From Bacillus sp. SLBN-46 (GTDB taxonomy: Bacteria; Bacillota; Bacilli; Bacillales; Cytobacillaceae): a DNA stretch of 64,000 nt. The notes below the pieces were generated by a model that saw nothing but the letters and a program-made list of their open reading frames with translations, ran no database searches and was not told the DNA's origin. Numbering within the stretch: the stretch's first letter is position 1; every line of letters starts with the position of its first letter. Shown here in pieces: positions 53,956 through 62,210 of the stretch. The stretch is taken from assembly GCF_031453555.1 (NCBI RefSeq), contig NZ_JAVIZM010000001.1:4595001-4659000 (forward strand), given 5' to 3'. The position numbers were made by a program, and so were the translations under genes.

Positions 53956-54450
53956 TTAAAACTTTACTACCATATCCCATGAGGTTCCGTCTACACCTAT
54001 CTGTTTAAAGCCAAACTTATGATAGAGATGAAGAGCCGGATTGTTGGGGTCTACGCTTAAAGAAACTGCGCTAAATCCTAATTCCTTGGTTACTTTTAGC
54101 ATCTCTCCGAGAAGCGCTTTGCCGATTCCTTTTCCTCTGTGCTCAGGAAGAAGGGCCATTCCTAATAAAAGAGTTTTTTCATCCACATAGCCATAGGTCT
54201 TATTCGTGTCATTAAATAAGCGAACCCATACTGCACCAATGGGAGTATGGTCGGCATCCGTCGCAATCAAGGCGGTGTCCCCCTCACGTCCCCAACCTTC
54301 CATGGATTGAGCGATATGTGGTTCCTTCAAAATATCTCTCGAAGGTCGAGGTTCTCCTTCGGGAATGAAAATAGCTAGGTATAACATTTCCCAAAGGAAT
54401 TCTTCGTCTTCTTTTACTCCAGGTCTAATTTGATATTCGTTCAAGTGCAT
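53956..54450 (-). CDS. GNAT-family N-acetyltransferase
   Basis: 164 residues. Acetyl-CoA loop LLPEHRGKGIGKALLGEML near residue 100; YQIRPGVKEDEEFLWEMLY at the N-terminus and SLSVDPNNPALHLYHKFGFKQIG near the end are typical GNAT strands. Substrate unknown. It overlaps the HAD gene ahead of it by 26 bases, so the two are coupled. Confidence 0.88.
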   Translation of the reverse strand: MHLNEYQIRPGVKEDEEFLWEMLYLAIFIPEGEPRPSRDILKEPHIAQSMEGWGREGDTALIATDADHTPIGAVWVRLFNDTNKTYGYVDEKTLLLGMALLPEHRGKGIGKALLGEMLKVTKELGFSAVSLSVDPNNPALHLYHKFGFKQIGVDGTSWDMVVKF

Positions 54451-55117
54451 CCCCCTGTTCTACTTCTTTTTGTTTAATCAGATTCAATACATGCCTTAAG
54501 CGTATGTCGCCCATTGAAGATAATTTTAGGCAATAACCTGTGAACTCTAAATGGGCTGTAACAGAATTAGGAACCACTACACAGTTTAGTCCAGCAGCTC
54601 TAGCAGCTTTTAGTCCATTTAAGGAATCTTCAAATGCAAACGCATCCGTCACAGCCACTCCCAATGCCTCAACTGCTTTAACATATAATTCAGGATCCGG
54701 TTTAACCCTAGACACATTATCCCGGGTTCTAATCACATCAAAATACGGAAAAATAGTAAGCTTTTTTAAATAACTCTCAACCCACTCACGGCTCGAGCTT
54801 GATGCTAAGCCAATTTTCAAACCTAATTCCTTGGCTTCAATTAAATAATCCTTTACTCCGTCCCTTAAAGCAGGCTCCCCCATTTTTACAGCAAATAGCT
54901 TATGGGCCTCATCTTTTATGACAACCGATTCAACTGGTGAAGGAAGGTTTTTTTCAATATAAGAATATAAGTCTGCATCATCGGTTCCTATCACTCTTGC
55001 AAATTGTTCAACCGATAATTCTAACCCATGGTTATTTAAAACCTCTTTAAAAGACTTGTACCAAACTGTTTCCGTATCAACAATCAATCCATCAAAATCA
55101 AATATTACTGCGTTCAT
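54425..55117 (-). CDS. HAD-family hydrolase (beta-phosphoglucomutase/PGP-like)
   Basis: 230 residues from ATG 55117 (GAGAGGTGG upstream; a longer frame to 55183 has no site). HAD motifs: I in AVIFDFDGLIVDTE (nucleophile Asp), II in GLASSSSREW, III in KPDPELY, IV in FEDSLNGLKAA. The cap is the small helical type of the beta-PGM/PGP group; likely a sugar-phosphate or similar phosphatase. B. subtilis YhcW is of this type. Confidence 0.88.
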   Translation of the reverse strand: MNAVIFDFDGLIVDTETVWYKSFKEVLNNHGLELSVEQFARVIGTDDADLYSYIEKNLPSPVESVVIKDEAHKLFAVKMGEPALRDGVKDYLIEAKELGLKIGLASSSSREWVESYLKKLTIFPYFDVIRTRDNVSRVKPDPELYVKAVEALGVAVTDAFAFEDSLNGLKAARAAGLNCVVVPNSVTAHLEFTGYCLKLSSMGDIRLRHVLNLIKQKEVEQGDALERISN

Positions 55118-55240
55118 TAGCAACCACCTCTCTAGTGTTAAACGTAAAAAATGAAAAAAAGTTTCAATGTGTAGCAAATGCAAGGTTTAAACCAAGTCCT
55201 AATAGAACACCCTCCAGTAAAAAAAGTGCAATGAGAGTGG

Positions 55241-55356
55241 AACTCTACAAAAATGGGAAGGAATTCTACAAAATTTTAATTAATTCTACAAAATCGAGGT
55301 GGAATTCTACAAAATTTCAACTTATTCTACAAATGCAGGAGGTAATTCTACAAAAT
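55241..55356. repeat. Array of six units with core ATTCTACAAA at 20-21-bp spacing
   Basis: The core starts at 55242, 55263, 55283, 55304, 55324 and 55345, that is 21, 20, 21, 20, 21 bases apart. The bases between are unrelated. It lies in the 323-base gap 55118-55440, upstream of the HAD gene and downstream of the terminator at 55391-55413, in the same order as the 21-bp array at 35801. Confidence 0.88.
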
Positions 55357-55390
55357 TTGGAAATCCCCTTCCAATCCACTAAGAATTCAT

Positions 55391-55413
55391 AAAAAAACTC
55401 GCCAAATGGCGAG
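55391..55413 (-). terminator. Terminator of the His/Gly/Tyr repeat-protein gene
   Basis: CTCGCC (55398-55403) pairs with GGCGAG (55408-55413) with an AAAT loop; on the minus strand T7 follows. Confidence 0.8.
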
Positions 55414-55440
55414 CCGCAATTGATGTTTAGATTTCTTGGT

Positions 55441-55710
55441 CTAAGATTTTCTGTGGCCAGGATAGTATCCGCCATGCCCATGGTGATAACCATGCCCTGG
55501 AATGTAAGTGCCGTGCCCATGGTGATAGCCATGTCCTGGATAGTAGCCACCGTGCCCATGGTGATAGCCATGTCCTGGATAGTAACCACCATGCCCATGG
55601 TGATAACCCTGTCCTGGATAATAGGTGCCATGGCCATGATGATAGCCTTGTCCTGGATTATAACCGCCTTGGCCATGATGGTAGCCCTGTTGTGGATATT
55701 GTCTTTCCAT
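55441..55710 (-). CDS. His/Gly/Tyr-rich 13-residue repeat protein
   Basis: 89 residues made of six copies of a 13-residue unit of the form GYHHGHGGYYPGH (with Gln, Asn, Thr or Ile variants), after MERQYPQQ and before RKS. There is no signal peptide. About 24 His suggest metal binding; the Tyr/Gly/His pattern is like small Bacillus spore-coat proteins. A good ribosome site (AAGGAGGCGATTATAA) and a terminator make it a real gene. The DNA repeats are 39 bases long and still close to each other, so repeat number may vary between strains. Confidence 0.75.
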   Translation of the reverse strand: MERQYPQQGYHHGQGGYNPGQGYHHGHGTYYPGQGYHHGHGGYYPGHGYHHGHGGYYPGHGYHHGHGTYIPGHGYHHGHGGYYPGHRKS

Positions 55711-55853
55711 TTATAATCGCCTCCTTGCTTTTCATTGGAATATAGTATGTCTACAATGACAAAGAGGCGTAGATGCCTGCCCTTTTTATCTTTATTAATT
55801 TTGCCTATAATTCAGAAAAAGCCAAACCATAAGCCCCCATGTACCCTGTTCTC

Positions 55854-56420
55854 TTACAATCTAGCCCTGTCCCTTACTTTTAACAACAGCTTTGTAAACC
55901 CATAAGCAATAAACACGATCACAATGTCTATGAGGAATAGATAAAATTGGTTCATTCCCTTTTTAAATTGCACTAACCAAAGATATCTCTCAAAAGATGC
56001 AAAGCCAAAAGCAAACACCGCACTTAATAAAATTGTATACAGAAAGAAGTTTTTCTTATGATTGGTACAATACTGATATAGTAACAAGAAGCCAACAGGT
56101 AATACTGATGCAGTCACATTTGTCGCATTTGGTATGACCGGAAGTAAAAAATATCTATGAACAAAGAACCCACTATGTCCAAGTGCAATATCCGCATACT
56201 CCCATAGGATATGTACGGTGTATCCAAAGAAAAACACTTCAAATATCCTCTTCCTATCAACCGTAAATACCAGCAGGAGTAAGGGAAGCAGAAGTAAAGC
56301 AAGGACTAGCCAGAACTGCCAGTTTCCAAAGTCGGAATATTGATTCCAATAAGAAGAATACGCTGAGTGTAACTCTACTTTTTTTTCAACAATTTGCTCC
56401 CATTGCTGCTTGTCATCCAC
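55854..56420 (-). CDS. CBO0543-like multi-helix membrane protein
   Basis: 188 residues, five membrane helices after a soluble N-terminal ~35 residues (WEQIVEKKVELHSAYSSYW). Features WEYADIALGHSGFFVHRYFLLPVIPNATNV and ASFERYLWLVQFKKGMNQFYLF fit the CBO0543 family of Firmicutes membrane proteins, function unknown. No cotranscribed neighbour; the spacing to the next gene is ample. Confidence 0.65.
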   Translation of the reverse strand: MDDKQQWEQIVEKKVELHSAYSSYWNQYSDFGNWQFWLVLALLLLPLLLLVFTVDRKRIFEVFFFGYTVHILWEYADIALGHSGFFVHRYFLLPVIPNATNVTASVLPVGFLLLYQYCTNHKKNFFLYTILLSAVFAFGFASFERYLWLVQFKKGMNQFYLFLIDIVIVFIAYGFTKLLLKVRDRARL

Positions 56421-56564
56421 GTGCTATACCTCCAGACTTAGACGATATATTCTACTTAGGTTCCACAATCATCCAATTTATATACATCCTTCAAATTCCC
56501 TCTACTTTTTTCTCAATATTTGGTATTTTAGTACTATAGAAATAAGATAAGGCAGGGGAGCTCA

Positions 56565-57053
56565 TTGATTACTAATTTCCATGAATACGACCATCACTTT
56601 TTTATGCAGGAAGCCCTAAAGGAAGCAGAAGAAGCAGGGAAACGTGGAGATCGGCCCATTGGCGCCGTTATTGTTCACAATGGCACCATCATTTCGAGAG
56701 GATCTAACAGAATAAATACTAAGGATAGTGAACTTGAGCATGCAGAAATTAATGCGATGAACGCATGTGCTTCCTACTTACGGAAACATGCCCGTGAATG
56801 TATTTTATATACAACCGTGGAGCCTTGCATCATGTGTTTATCCACTATAGCCCTTGCAAATATCCGTAACGTTGTTTTTGCAGTAGAGGACAAATATATG
56901 GATATGGCCCATTTTGTAGATTCTAATACCTATATTAAGAAACGATTACATAATTACCTTGGTGGGGTGTCCGCAGAAGAATCAGTACAAATCTTGAAGA
57001 CCTACTCACCCTTTATGGCAGAAGTTGTTTTGAATGGTAGAATCCCTTCCTGA
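56565..57053 (+). CDS. Nucleoside/nucleobase deaminase (CDA fold)
   Basis: 162 residues of the cytidine-deaminase superfamily: LEHAEINAM gives the His-Ala-Glu zinc/proton-shuttle motif near residue 65 and TTVEPCIMCLSTIALANIRNVVFAV the two-Cys ligand set near residue 90. Closest in style to TadA-like and guanine-deaminase-type enzymes, but the rest does not fix the substrate. TTG start at 56565, with GGGGAG five bases ahead. A terminator-type repeat follows, in the small-RNA-like module. Confidence 0.85.
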   Translation: MITNFHEYDHHFFMQEALKEAEEAGKRGDRPIGAVIVHNGTIISRGSNRINTKDSELEHAEINAMNACASYLRKHARECILYTTVEPCIMCLSTIALANIRNVVFAVEDKYMDMAHFVDSNTYIKKRLHNYLGGVSAEESVQILKTYSPFMAEVVLNGRIPS

Positions 57054-57060
57054 CAACTTC

Positions 57061-57200
57061 ATAACTTCCACACAACTTTACTATAAGTTCTACACAAGTT
57101 TTCTATATGATAAGAGTAACTTAATTAGGAAATGGTTCGAAGAGCTCATTTCTTAAAACTTCCCATAATTTGATTGGTGCCTGACACCAATCTATTTTTT
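57061..57200 (+). ncRNA. Candidate structured RNA module, copy 1
   Basis: A ~140-base non-coding module, ~85% identical to copy 2 at 58403-58546. TATGAT (57106-57111) is a possible -10; next come a stem-loop at 57125-57156 (TTAGGAAATG... with ...CATTTCTTAA) and a terminator at 57172-57200 with the GGTGCCTGACACC core and T8. Differences between copies keep the pairing (for example U-A to U-G). It may also be just the 3' end of the deaminase gene. Confidence 0.4.
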
Positions 57201-57209
57201 TTGCAAAAA

Positions 57210-57236
57210 ACCCTCGCTGTTGTTCAGCAAGGGTTA
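57210..57236 (-). terminator. Terminator of bioB
   Basis: AACCCTCGCTG pairs with CAGCAAGGGTT with one wobble and a TTGTT loop (57210-57236 span); the minus strand then has TTTTTTGC. Confidence 0.8.
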
Positions 57237-57241
57237 AATGT

Positions 57242-58261
57242 TTAGCTTATTGTTGTTTTAGCAAAGGATTGGCTCTCTGTCTCAAATGGGTTCTCTTCAA
57301 TTTCAAATCCAAGGTCTTGAATCAACTGATAATCATCGCTTGCACATTGTCCTTGGGTGGTTAGGTAATCACCAACAAAAATGGAATTAGCAATAAATAA
57401 ACCAAGATTCTGCAGCGAGCGCAAATTGAATTCACGTCCTCCAGAGATTCGAATCTCCTTTGTCGGATTGATAAACCGGAATAATGATAAAATCTTCAGA
57501 CAGCGAAGTGGTGTTAATTCGTTTAAGTCCTCAAGCTTCGTTCCCTGGATAGGATGAAGGAAATTAACCGGAATAGAATCGGCATCCAAATCCTTTAAGG
57601 CAAAAGCCATGTCAATAATATCTTCATCTGTTTCCCCCATCCCGCAAATCACACCGGAACAAGGGGAAATCCCCGCTTTTTTTATATTTTCAATCGTGTC
57701 GACACGGTCCTGATAATCATGAGTAGTTGTGATGTTCTCATGATGATTCGCACTTGTATTAATATTATGGTTAAAACGGTCAACTCCAGCGGCCTTTAAT
57801 CGATGTGCCTGCTCCTCGCTCACTAATCCCATACAAGCACATATTTTCATTTGAGCAACCTCATGTTTAATTTCCTGTACAGCGTTAATCACTGTATCTA
57901 CTTCATTATTTGTCGGTTTCCGTCCACTCATTACAATACAATATGTACCTATTTTGTTCTTATTTGCTTCCCTGGCACCCTCAACAATTGTCTGTTTACT
58001 AATGAGTGCATATCGATCAATTTCAGTTTTTGCTTTAATAGATTGTCCACAATAGCCACAGTCTTCTGGACACAATCCACTTTTCGCATTGATGATTAAG
58101 TTTAGTTTTACTTTCTTTCCGTAATAATGTCTACGGATTTCATAGGCTGCATTTACAAGTGATAAGATTTCTTCATCTTTTGCTAATAAAATTTCCATAG
58201 CTTCATCTTTTGTTGGGACATAACCGTCAATTACGTTTGCAGCAAGCTTTGACCAATTCAT
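57242..58261 (-). CDS. bioB: Biotin synthase
   Basis: 339 residues, radical-SAM enzyme that inserts sulfur into dethiobiotin. The radical-SAM cluster motif [15 protein letters not shown] is near residue 65; a second cluster is built by Cys in [12 protein letters not shown] and [16 protein letters not shown], and [13 protein letters not shown] is the conserved [2Fe-2S]-region Arg. It stands apart from other bio genes; the BirA operator upstream shows biotin control. Between two copies of the duplicated non-coding module. Confidence 0.95.
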   Translation of the reverse strand: MNWSKLAANVIDGYVPTKDEAMEILLAKDEEILSLVNAAYEIRRHYYGKKVKLNLIINAKSGLCPEDCGYCGQSIKAKTEIDRYALISKQTIVEGAREANKNKIGTYCIVMSGRKPTNNEVDTVINAVQEIKHEVAQMKICACMGLVSEEQAHRLKAAGVDRFNHNINTSANHHENITTTHDYQDRVDTIENIKKAGISPCSGVICGMGETDEDIIDMAFALKDLDADSIPVNFLHPIQGTKLEDLNELTPLRCLKILSLFRFINPTKEIRISGGREFNLRSLQNLGLFIANSIFVGDYLTTQGQCASDDYQLIQDLGFEIEENPFETESQSFAKTTIS

Positions 58262-58275
58262 GTAATCACCCCTCT

Positions 58276-58320
58276 TTTATTTGTTAACCAAATTTTAATA
58301 AAGTTAACAAATAAATTATA
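58276..58320 (-). promoter_or_regulatory. BirA operator and -10 of bioB
   Basis: TTTATTTGTTAAC (58276-58288) and GTTAACAAATAAA (58303-58315) are perfect inverted arms 14 bases apart, matching the BirA box. TATAAT on the minus strand (58315-58320) touches its upstream edge, so a bound BirA-biotin complex would cover the start of transcription. Confidence 0.88.
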
Positions 58321-58402
58321 AATCATGCATTCTAGGAATTAAACAGTCTATTCTTAAACTTGGATATATTAGGTAGAAATTCCTATCCCTACTTTAGAAA
58401 TC

Positions 58403-58546
58403 TCCACAACTTCCACACAACTTCCCCCTAAGTTCTTCACAAGTTTTCTTTATGATAAAAGTAACTTAATTAGGAAATAAGTTCGAGGAACTCATTTCTT
58501 AAAACTTCCCATTTTGGATTGGTGCCTGACACCAATCTATTTTTTT
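58403..58546 (+). ncRNA. Candidate structured RNA module, copy 2
   Basis: Same module as copy 1: CACAACTTCC-type lead, TATGAT (58451-58456), a 15-bp stem with one mismatch (58470-58502) and a terminator (58517-58546) with GGTGCCTGACACC and T8. No plus-strand gene ends here (bioB starts on the other strand at 58261), so a terminator for a longer gene has no use at this place. A ~85-base RNA from ~58463 is predicted. Confidence 0.45.
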
Positions 58547-58555
58547 TGCAAAAAA

Positions 58556-58611
58556 ATATGAGGCTGACTCATATGGGGTCTGACACCTTTGTTTTTGAGT
58601 CAGCCTCATAT
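58556..58611 (-). terminator. Terminator of the M4 protease gene with nested GGGGTCTGACACC
   Basis: Outer arms ATATGAGGCTGACTCA (58556-58571) and TGAGTCAGCCTCATAT (58596-58611) pair perfectly; on the minus strand T7 follows. The loop holds GGGGTCTGACACC. The design is a short form of the composite at 15959-16084. Confidence 0.88.
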
Positions 58612-58627
58612 TCCAAGATTTATTTTT

Positions 58628-60271
58628 TTAGTAGACGCCTACTTGTGACCAAGCAGAGGCAACTGCATTATATTGTGAGCTGCCTGTACCATACAGATCG
58701 GCCGCTGCAGCAAGAAGTGATGCACGGGCATCGCTAAAGTCACTCTGTGGAGCAAGGTAAACAGTAAGAGCACGGTAGTAAATTTTTTCTGCAACAGACG
58801 TACCTAAGCTTGAAATGGTGAAGTAAGCGGCCTTGTTTGGAATACCACTGTTTGTGTGAACGCCGCCGTTATCTGATGTAGTGTTAACATAACCGCTCAT
58901 ATTTTCTGGCTGTCCATAAAGACTAGGGTTTGATAGGCTGCGAAGTGCATCCCCTGCTTTATTTGGTGTGTATACATCTTCTCCAACTAAGTAATCACCT
59001 TTGTCTAAAAATACTCCAAACGTATCAGAAATGGATTCATTCAGTGCTCCTGATTGGTATTGATATTCTAAGCCAGCCGTTCTCTCTGTTACAGCATGTG
59101 TTAATTCATGCGCTACGACATCAAGGGCACCTGACAAAGGTCTAAAAGTTGTTCCATCTCCATCTCCATATACCATTTGTGAACCATTCCAAAATGCGTT
59201 GTTGTAACCGCTGCTATAATGAACCGTAGAGCGGATGGTTGATCCATTATTATCAAAACTATTCCGGTTAAAGGTATTCTTGTAGTAATCATACACCCTT
59301 CCAGCATAGTAGTTAGCATCTACATCAGCGCCTTGTGAAGTGGCATAGAACTTATTATCACTATCAACAGAGTAACTGCCTGGTAAGGAAGTCCGATAGT
59401 TTGCTGTTCTTGTTTCAATTACACCTGACATAGGTTTTGTTACATCATATAAATAATAAGTGCTGTTTGAATAATAAGTATTAAGCGTTTTATAGTCTCC
59501 TAACACACCATATCCATATCCTGTTGTTGCACCATCTGCTACAGCATTATAGGAATTTAGTACATTACCATTTACAGCATCCACGTAAACGACCCAGTTT
59601 GCCGGATATGGCTGAATGAATTGAAGATTTGTTTTATAGGCAAGGTAAAAATCGTTCGCTTTTTTATAAACCACTAATTCCGCCTTTTCAACCGTATCTT
59701 CAAACTTTTCACCCGATGGTCCCGCTTCTGCATTTGTTAACGTTTCCTCTTTTGTTACATTAATAGATTTCCAAGCCTTCTCGAGAGCCATTCCCTTAGA
59801 AAGCTGTGCTTTTAACGCACCTTTGAAATAGTTTGCTGCTTCCGGAAACACATCCCCATTCACGGCAGTAACGATTCCATTTTTATCGGTATGCACCTTG
59901 AATTTCGCCCCATCGACTGGAATTCCCTGAACGGACTGAACAAAATTGTAATGTTTGCTGCCTAGCTCGTCCGTCTGAACATCTAGTAATGTCAAATCTT
60001 TATCGGTATCTAATTTATATAGGCTTTTATTTTCTTTTAAAAATTGCTTCACCGCTGTTTTATCTTTATATGCCTTAGTTGATAGTTTTCCATGAACGAA
60101 GGATGGAACAGCTTGTCCCTTTTTCCAGTTTACCTTTGCATCCTTACCAAACTGACTTGCATCTTTCGTAACTGTAACATTGTACGGAACCGCCTGCGCC
60201 GCAGCAGTAATCGGTACCACAGACCCCATCGTTAATCCCAATGCCAAAACAAGTGACGTGCGTTTCTTCAT
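58628..60271 (-). CDS. M4-family neutral metalloprotease (bacillolysin-type), secreted
   Basis: 547-residue preproenzyme. Residues 1-25 are a Sec signal (MKKRTSLVLALGLTMGSVVPITAAAQA). The FTP and PepSY propeptide (~40-220) holds KVNWKKGQAVPSFVHGKLS. The mature thermolysin-like domain starts near residue 247, with HELTH near 388-392 (VVAHELTHAVTE), the third zinc ligand Glu in NESISDTFG near 409, and ..DNGGVHTNSGIPNKAAYF near 470 with the catalytic-site His. Zn peptidase of neutral-protease type for extracellular protein use. AGGAGGCTGGG precedes the ATG. Confidence 0.93.
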   Translation of the reverse strand: MKKRTSLVLALGLTMGSVVPITAAAQAVPYNVTVTKDASQFGKDAKVNWKKGQAVPSFVHGKLSTKAYKDKTAVKQFLKENKSLYKLDTDKDLTLLDVQTDELGSKHYNFVQSVQGIPVDGAKFKVHTDKNGIVTAVNGDVFPEAANYFKGALKAQLSKGMALEKAWKSINVTKEETLTNAEAGPSGEKFEDTVEKAELVVYKKANDFYLAYKTNLQFIQPYPANWVVYVDAVNGNVLNSYNAVADGATTGYGYGVLGDYKTLNTYYSNSTYYLYDVTKPMSGVIETRTANYRTSLPGSYSVDSDNKFYATSQGADVDANYYAGRVYDYYKNTFNRNSFDNNGSTIRSTVHYSSGYNNAFWNGSQMVYGDGDGTTFRPLSGALDVVAHELTHAVTERTAGLEYQYQSGALNESISDTFGVFLDKGDYLVGEDVYTPNKAGDALRSLSNPSLYGQPENMSGYVNTTSDNGGVHTNSGIPNKAAYFTISSLGTSVAEKIYYRALTVYLAPQSDFSDARASLLAAAADLYGTGSSQYNAVASAWSQVGVY

Positions 60272-60370
60272 AATCTCCCAGCCTCCTAATAATTTTATTT
60301 GTGTAGAATTTTCAAAATTATCATATCACGGAGAAAACGAATGCATAATTGGGAAAAAAGCGGCGGCTTC

Positions 60371-60383
60371 GGTGTCAGGCACC
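60371..60383. repeat. Dispersed near-palindrome (GGTGTCAGGCACC)
   Basis: A copy of the core in the 248-base gap upstream of the protease gene, with no extended stem or T run, so unlike other copies it is not part of a terminator. Confidence 0.6.
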
Positions 60384-60519
60384 AATAGTTAACTACATCT
60401 TTACAGTAAAAATCCCAACACCTGTTTCATTTATGGCGTTGGGAAAAATTATGTTTATATTTTTGAAGTCTATTATTCACTTCGTTAAAAATAGGCGGAA
60501 AGGCCCTGAAAAAAGGGAG

Positions 60520-60792
60520 TTACTGGTCTACAAAATTAAGAATAAATTGGATAATCTGGTAGATTAACAGCCCGATGATAACAAGCACAGAGATGGATGC
60601 AAAGATTCTCCTAGGCTTCCGGTACCATTTTGGCAATTGTGTGATTTGTTTAGGAGATTGGAAACCTTGGACAATATCGCCATGTTTGATTGCATCATTA
60701 AAAGGGTCTCTTTCATCTAGTAAAACCTGCTTGGCCTCATTTTCACGTTGGCGGAGATCATTTTTAGATAGATCATTAGAAGAGTTGTTCAT
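60520..60792 (-). CDS. Small C-tail-anchored hypothetical protein
   Basis: 90 residues: a charged soluble part of ~60 residues (RQRENEAKQVLLDERDPFNDAIKHGDIVQGF) and one C-terminal membrane helix (RIFASISVLVIIGLLIYQIIQFIL). AAAGGAGTGTAGGACA precedes the ATG 60792. No family recognised. It follows nothing closely, and the region downstream of it (60272-60519) contains one dispersed repeat and no gene. Confidence 0.65.
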   Translation of the reverse strand: MNNSSNDLSKNDLRQRENEAKQVLLDERDPFNDAIKHGDIVQGFQSPKQITQLPKWYRKPRRIFASISVLVIIGLLIYQIIQFILNFVDQ

Positions 60793-60919
60793 TGTCCTAC
60801 ACTCCTTTACTTTAAGGTAGGCATACGTATCGTTTCACTTATTATCCGCGTATCTAAGTCCCGTAACCAACGATAATTCAATTCAACGGGCACTAGTCAC
60901 CCGCACCTCAATTAATAAA

Positions 60920-60941
60920 GGGCTGTCAAAAATGACAGCCC
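60920..60941 (-). terminator. Hairpin upstream of the tail-anchored protein gene
   Basis: GGGCTGTCA pairs with TGACAGCCC around AAAA; weak T run on either side. The element lies between two minus-strand genes and may be a partial terminator. Confidence 0.45.
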
Positions 60942-61013
60942 CCGATCTAAACATGATCCACCCATAACAAAGTATGTTTGAAACATGTATTCTGCGCTTA
61001 TCTCAAATAAAAA

Positions 61014-61034
61014 AAACCGTCTTCTTGACGGTTT
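61014..61034 (-). terminator. Terminator of the DUF3231 gene
   Basis: AAACCGTC pairs with GACGGTTT around TTCTT; A8 on the plus side gives a U tract on the minus-strand transcript. Confidence 0.85.
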
Positions 61035-61046
61035 ATCTTTACTTGC

Positions 61047-62054
61047 CTACTTCCCCTGTATTATTTTACCTCGGTCATCTGCCTGTGGAGGTTCCTCCAT
61101 CCAGCCATGTTTTATCATAATGTTTGCCCCGTCTTCTGCGTATAGAGCTATTTCAGGTATTAAGGAGGCATATTTCGTGCCTACATCTCGTCTTGGACTT
61201 GCGGCCATTGCCATCCCGTAATTTCCTACCCCAGCAGCAATCATTCCGGCAACATTAAACATGATCAGCTTATCCGAAAAAGCCGGAACAGTCGAATCAG
61301 TTAAGGCAGAATCCCAACTCATTGGAATCGGCAAATCTTCTTTTCTTAAAAAATCACTAAAAATGTCGACATGCTTTTGGGCAACCTCCATTCCTCTCAT
61401 TAAATATTGCTTCACTTCTTTTCTTTGTGCAATCTGTGCATAACCTGTTATTAGTGTTTTCCCAATAGCATTTGTTTGAACATTTAAAAATAAATGAGTA
61501 ATTTCCACAGATGTTAAGGGTCTCTTATGACCCAAAAATCCTGCCAAAAAATGCTGCTTTTTTACAAAGTCCACTTTATCGGGGACCGATATGTATGGTG
61601 GCTTAATATAGGTCCCTTGTTTTAGCATTAAGTCCCTTGTAAAGTCCTGAAGCTTGACTCCAATCTTTAGGACCCTTTTATGCAGTTCGACCATATCCGG
61701 ACGTGTAGCAACACCCAGCGCTGCACTACTTGCTGCCATAGCAAGGATGGACATATGCCTTAAAAACATTAACACAAATGTATCTGAAAAGAGCCTTGGC
61801 GCTTTCACATCGACATCTTGCTCTGTAAAGCCAACGGGAATAGGGAAGGACTCCTTAATAAAGATACTTTCCATAATAGAAATATTCTCTTGCGCTGAGT
61901 TCAGGACAAATTCAATAATTGGGCGGACCTCTTCATCTTCGACTTTCTCTAAAAAATATTTATTTACGCAGATAGTAATCGTATCGTTCAAATATTGTGC
62001 CCACAGTCCAGACATTTCCGCAGCAGTCAAACGAATCCTTGTTTTATCTTCCAT
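61047..62054 (-). CDS. DUF3231 family protein (two ferritin-like repeats)
   Basis: 335 residues made of two similar helical halves (~10-160 and ~175-325), each ending in a similar segment (RHMSILAMAASSAALGVATRPD and MFNVAGMIAAGVGNYGMAMAASPRRD). This DUF3231 layout is common in Bacillus, often annotated as a spore-coat-like or ferritin-like protein; no metal-ligand set can be stated with confidence. Monocistronic, with a terminator after it. Confidence 0.82.
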   Translation of the reverse strand: MEDKTRIRLTAAEMSGLWAQYLNDTITICVNKYFLEKVEDEEVRPIIEFVLNSAQENISIMESIFIKESFPIPVGFTEQDVDVKAPRLFSDTFVLMFLRHMSILAMAASSAALGVATRPDMVELHKRVLKIGVKLQDFTRDLMLKQGTYIKPPYISVPDKVDFVKKQHFLAGFLGHKRPLTSVEITHLFLNVQTNAIGKTLITGYAQIAQRKEVKQYLMRGMEVAQKHVDIFSDFLRKEDLPIPMSWDSALTDSTVPAFSDKLIMFNVAGMIAAGVGNYGMAMAASPRRDVGTKYASLIPEIALYAEDGANIMIKHGWMEEPPQADDRGKIIQGK

Positions 62055-62170
62055 GTTTATATACCCTCAGTTTCATTTGGAGTAGAATGATTTTCCATTA
62101 GTATCCACAATAGAGGGGAAATTTATGATGAATATATTTACTATCAGGCTTTGCTACAAAAAATGAATGT

Positions 62171-62199
62171 TAAAAAACAGCCATCTGTGACAGCTGTTT
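62171..62199 (-). terminator. Terminator of the PLA2-like gene
   Basis: AAACAGC (62175-62181) pairs with GCTGTTT (62193-62199); T6 follows on the minus strand. The eleven-base loop weakens it. Confidence 0.65.
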
Positions 62200-62210
62200 A
62201 TATTTTGCAA

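Noticed and set aside
62113..62160. 13-codon leader peptide after GAGGGG at ~62113
   Set aside because: A ribosome-like sequence precedes ATG ATG, but no plus-strand gene follows for it to control; taken as chance.
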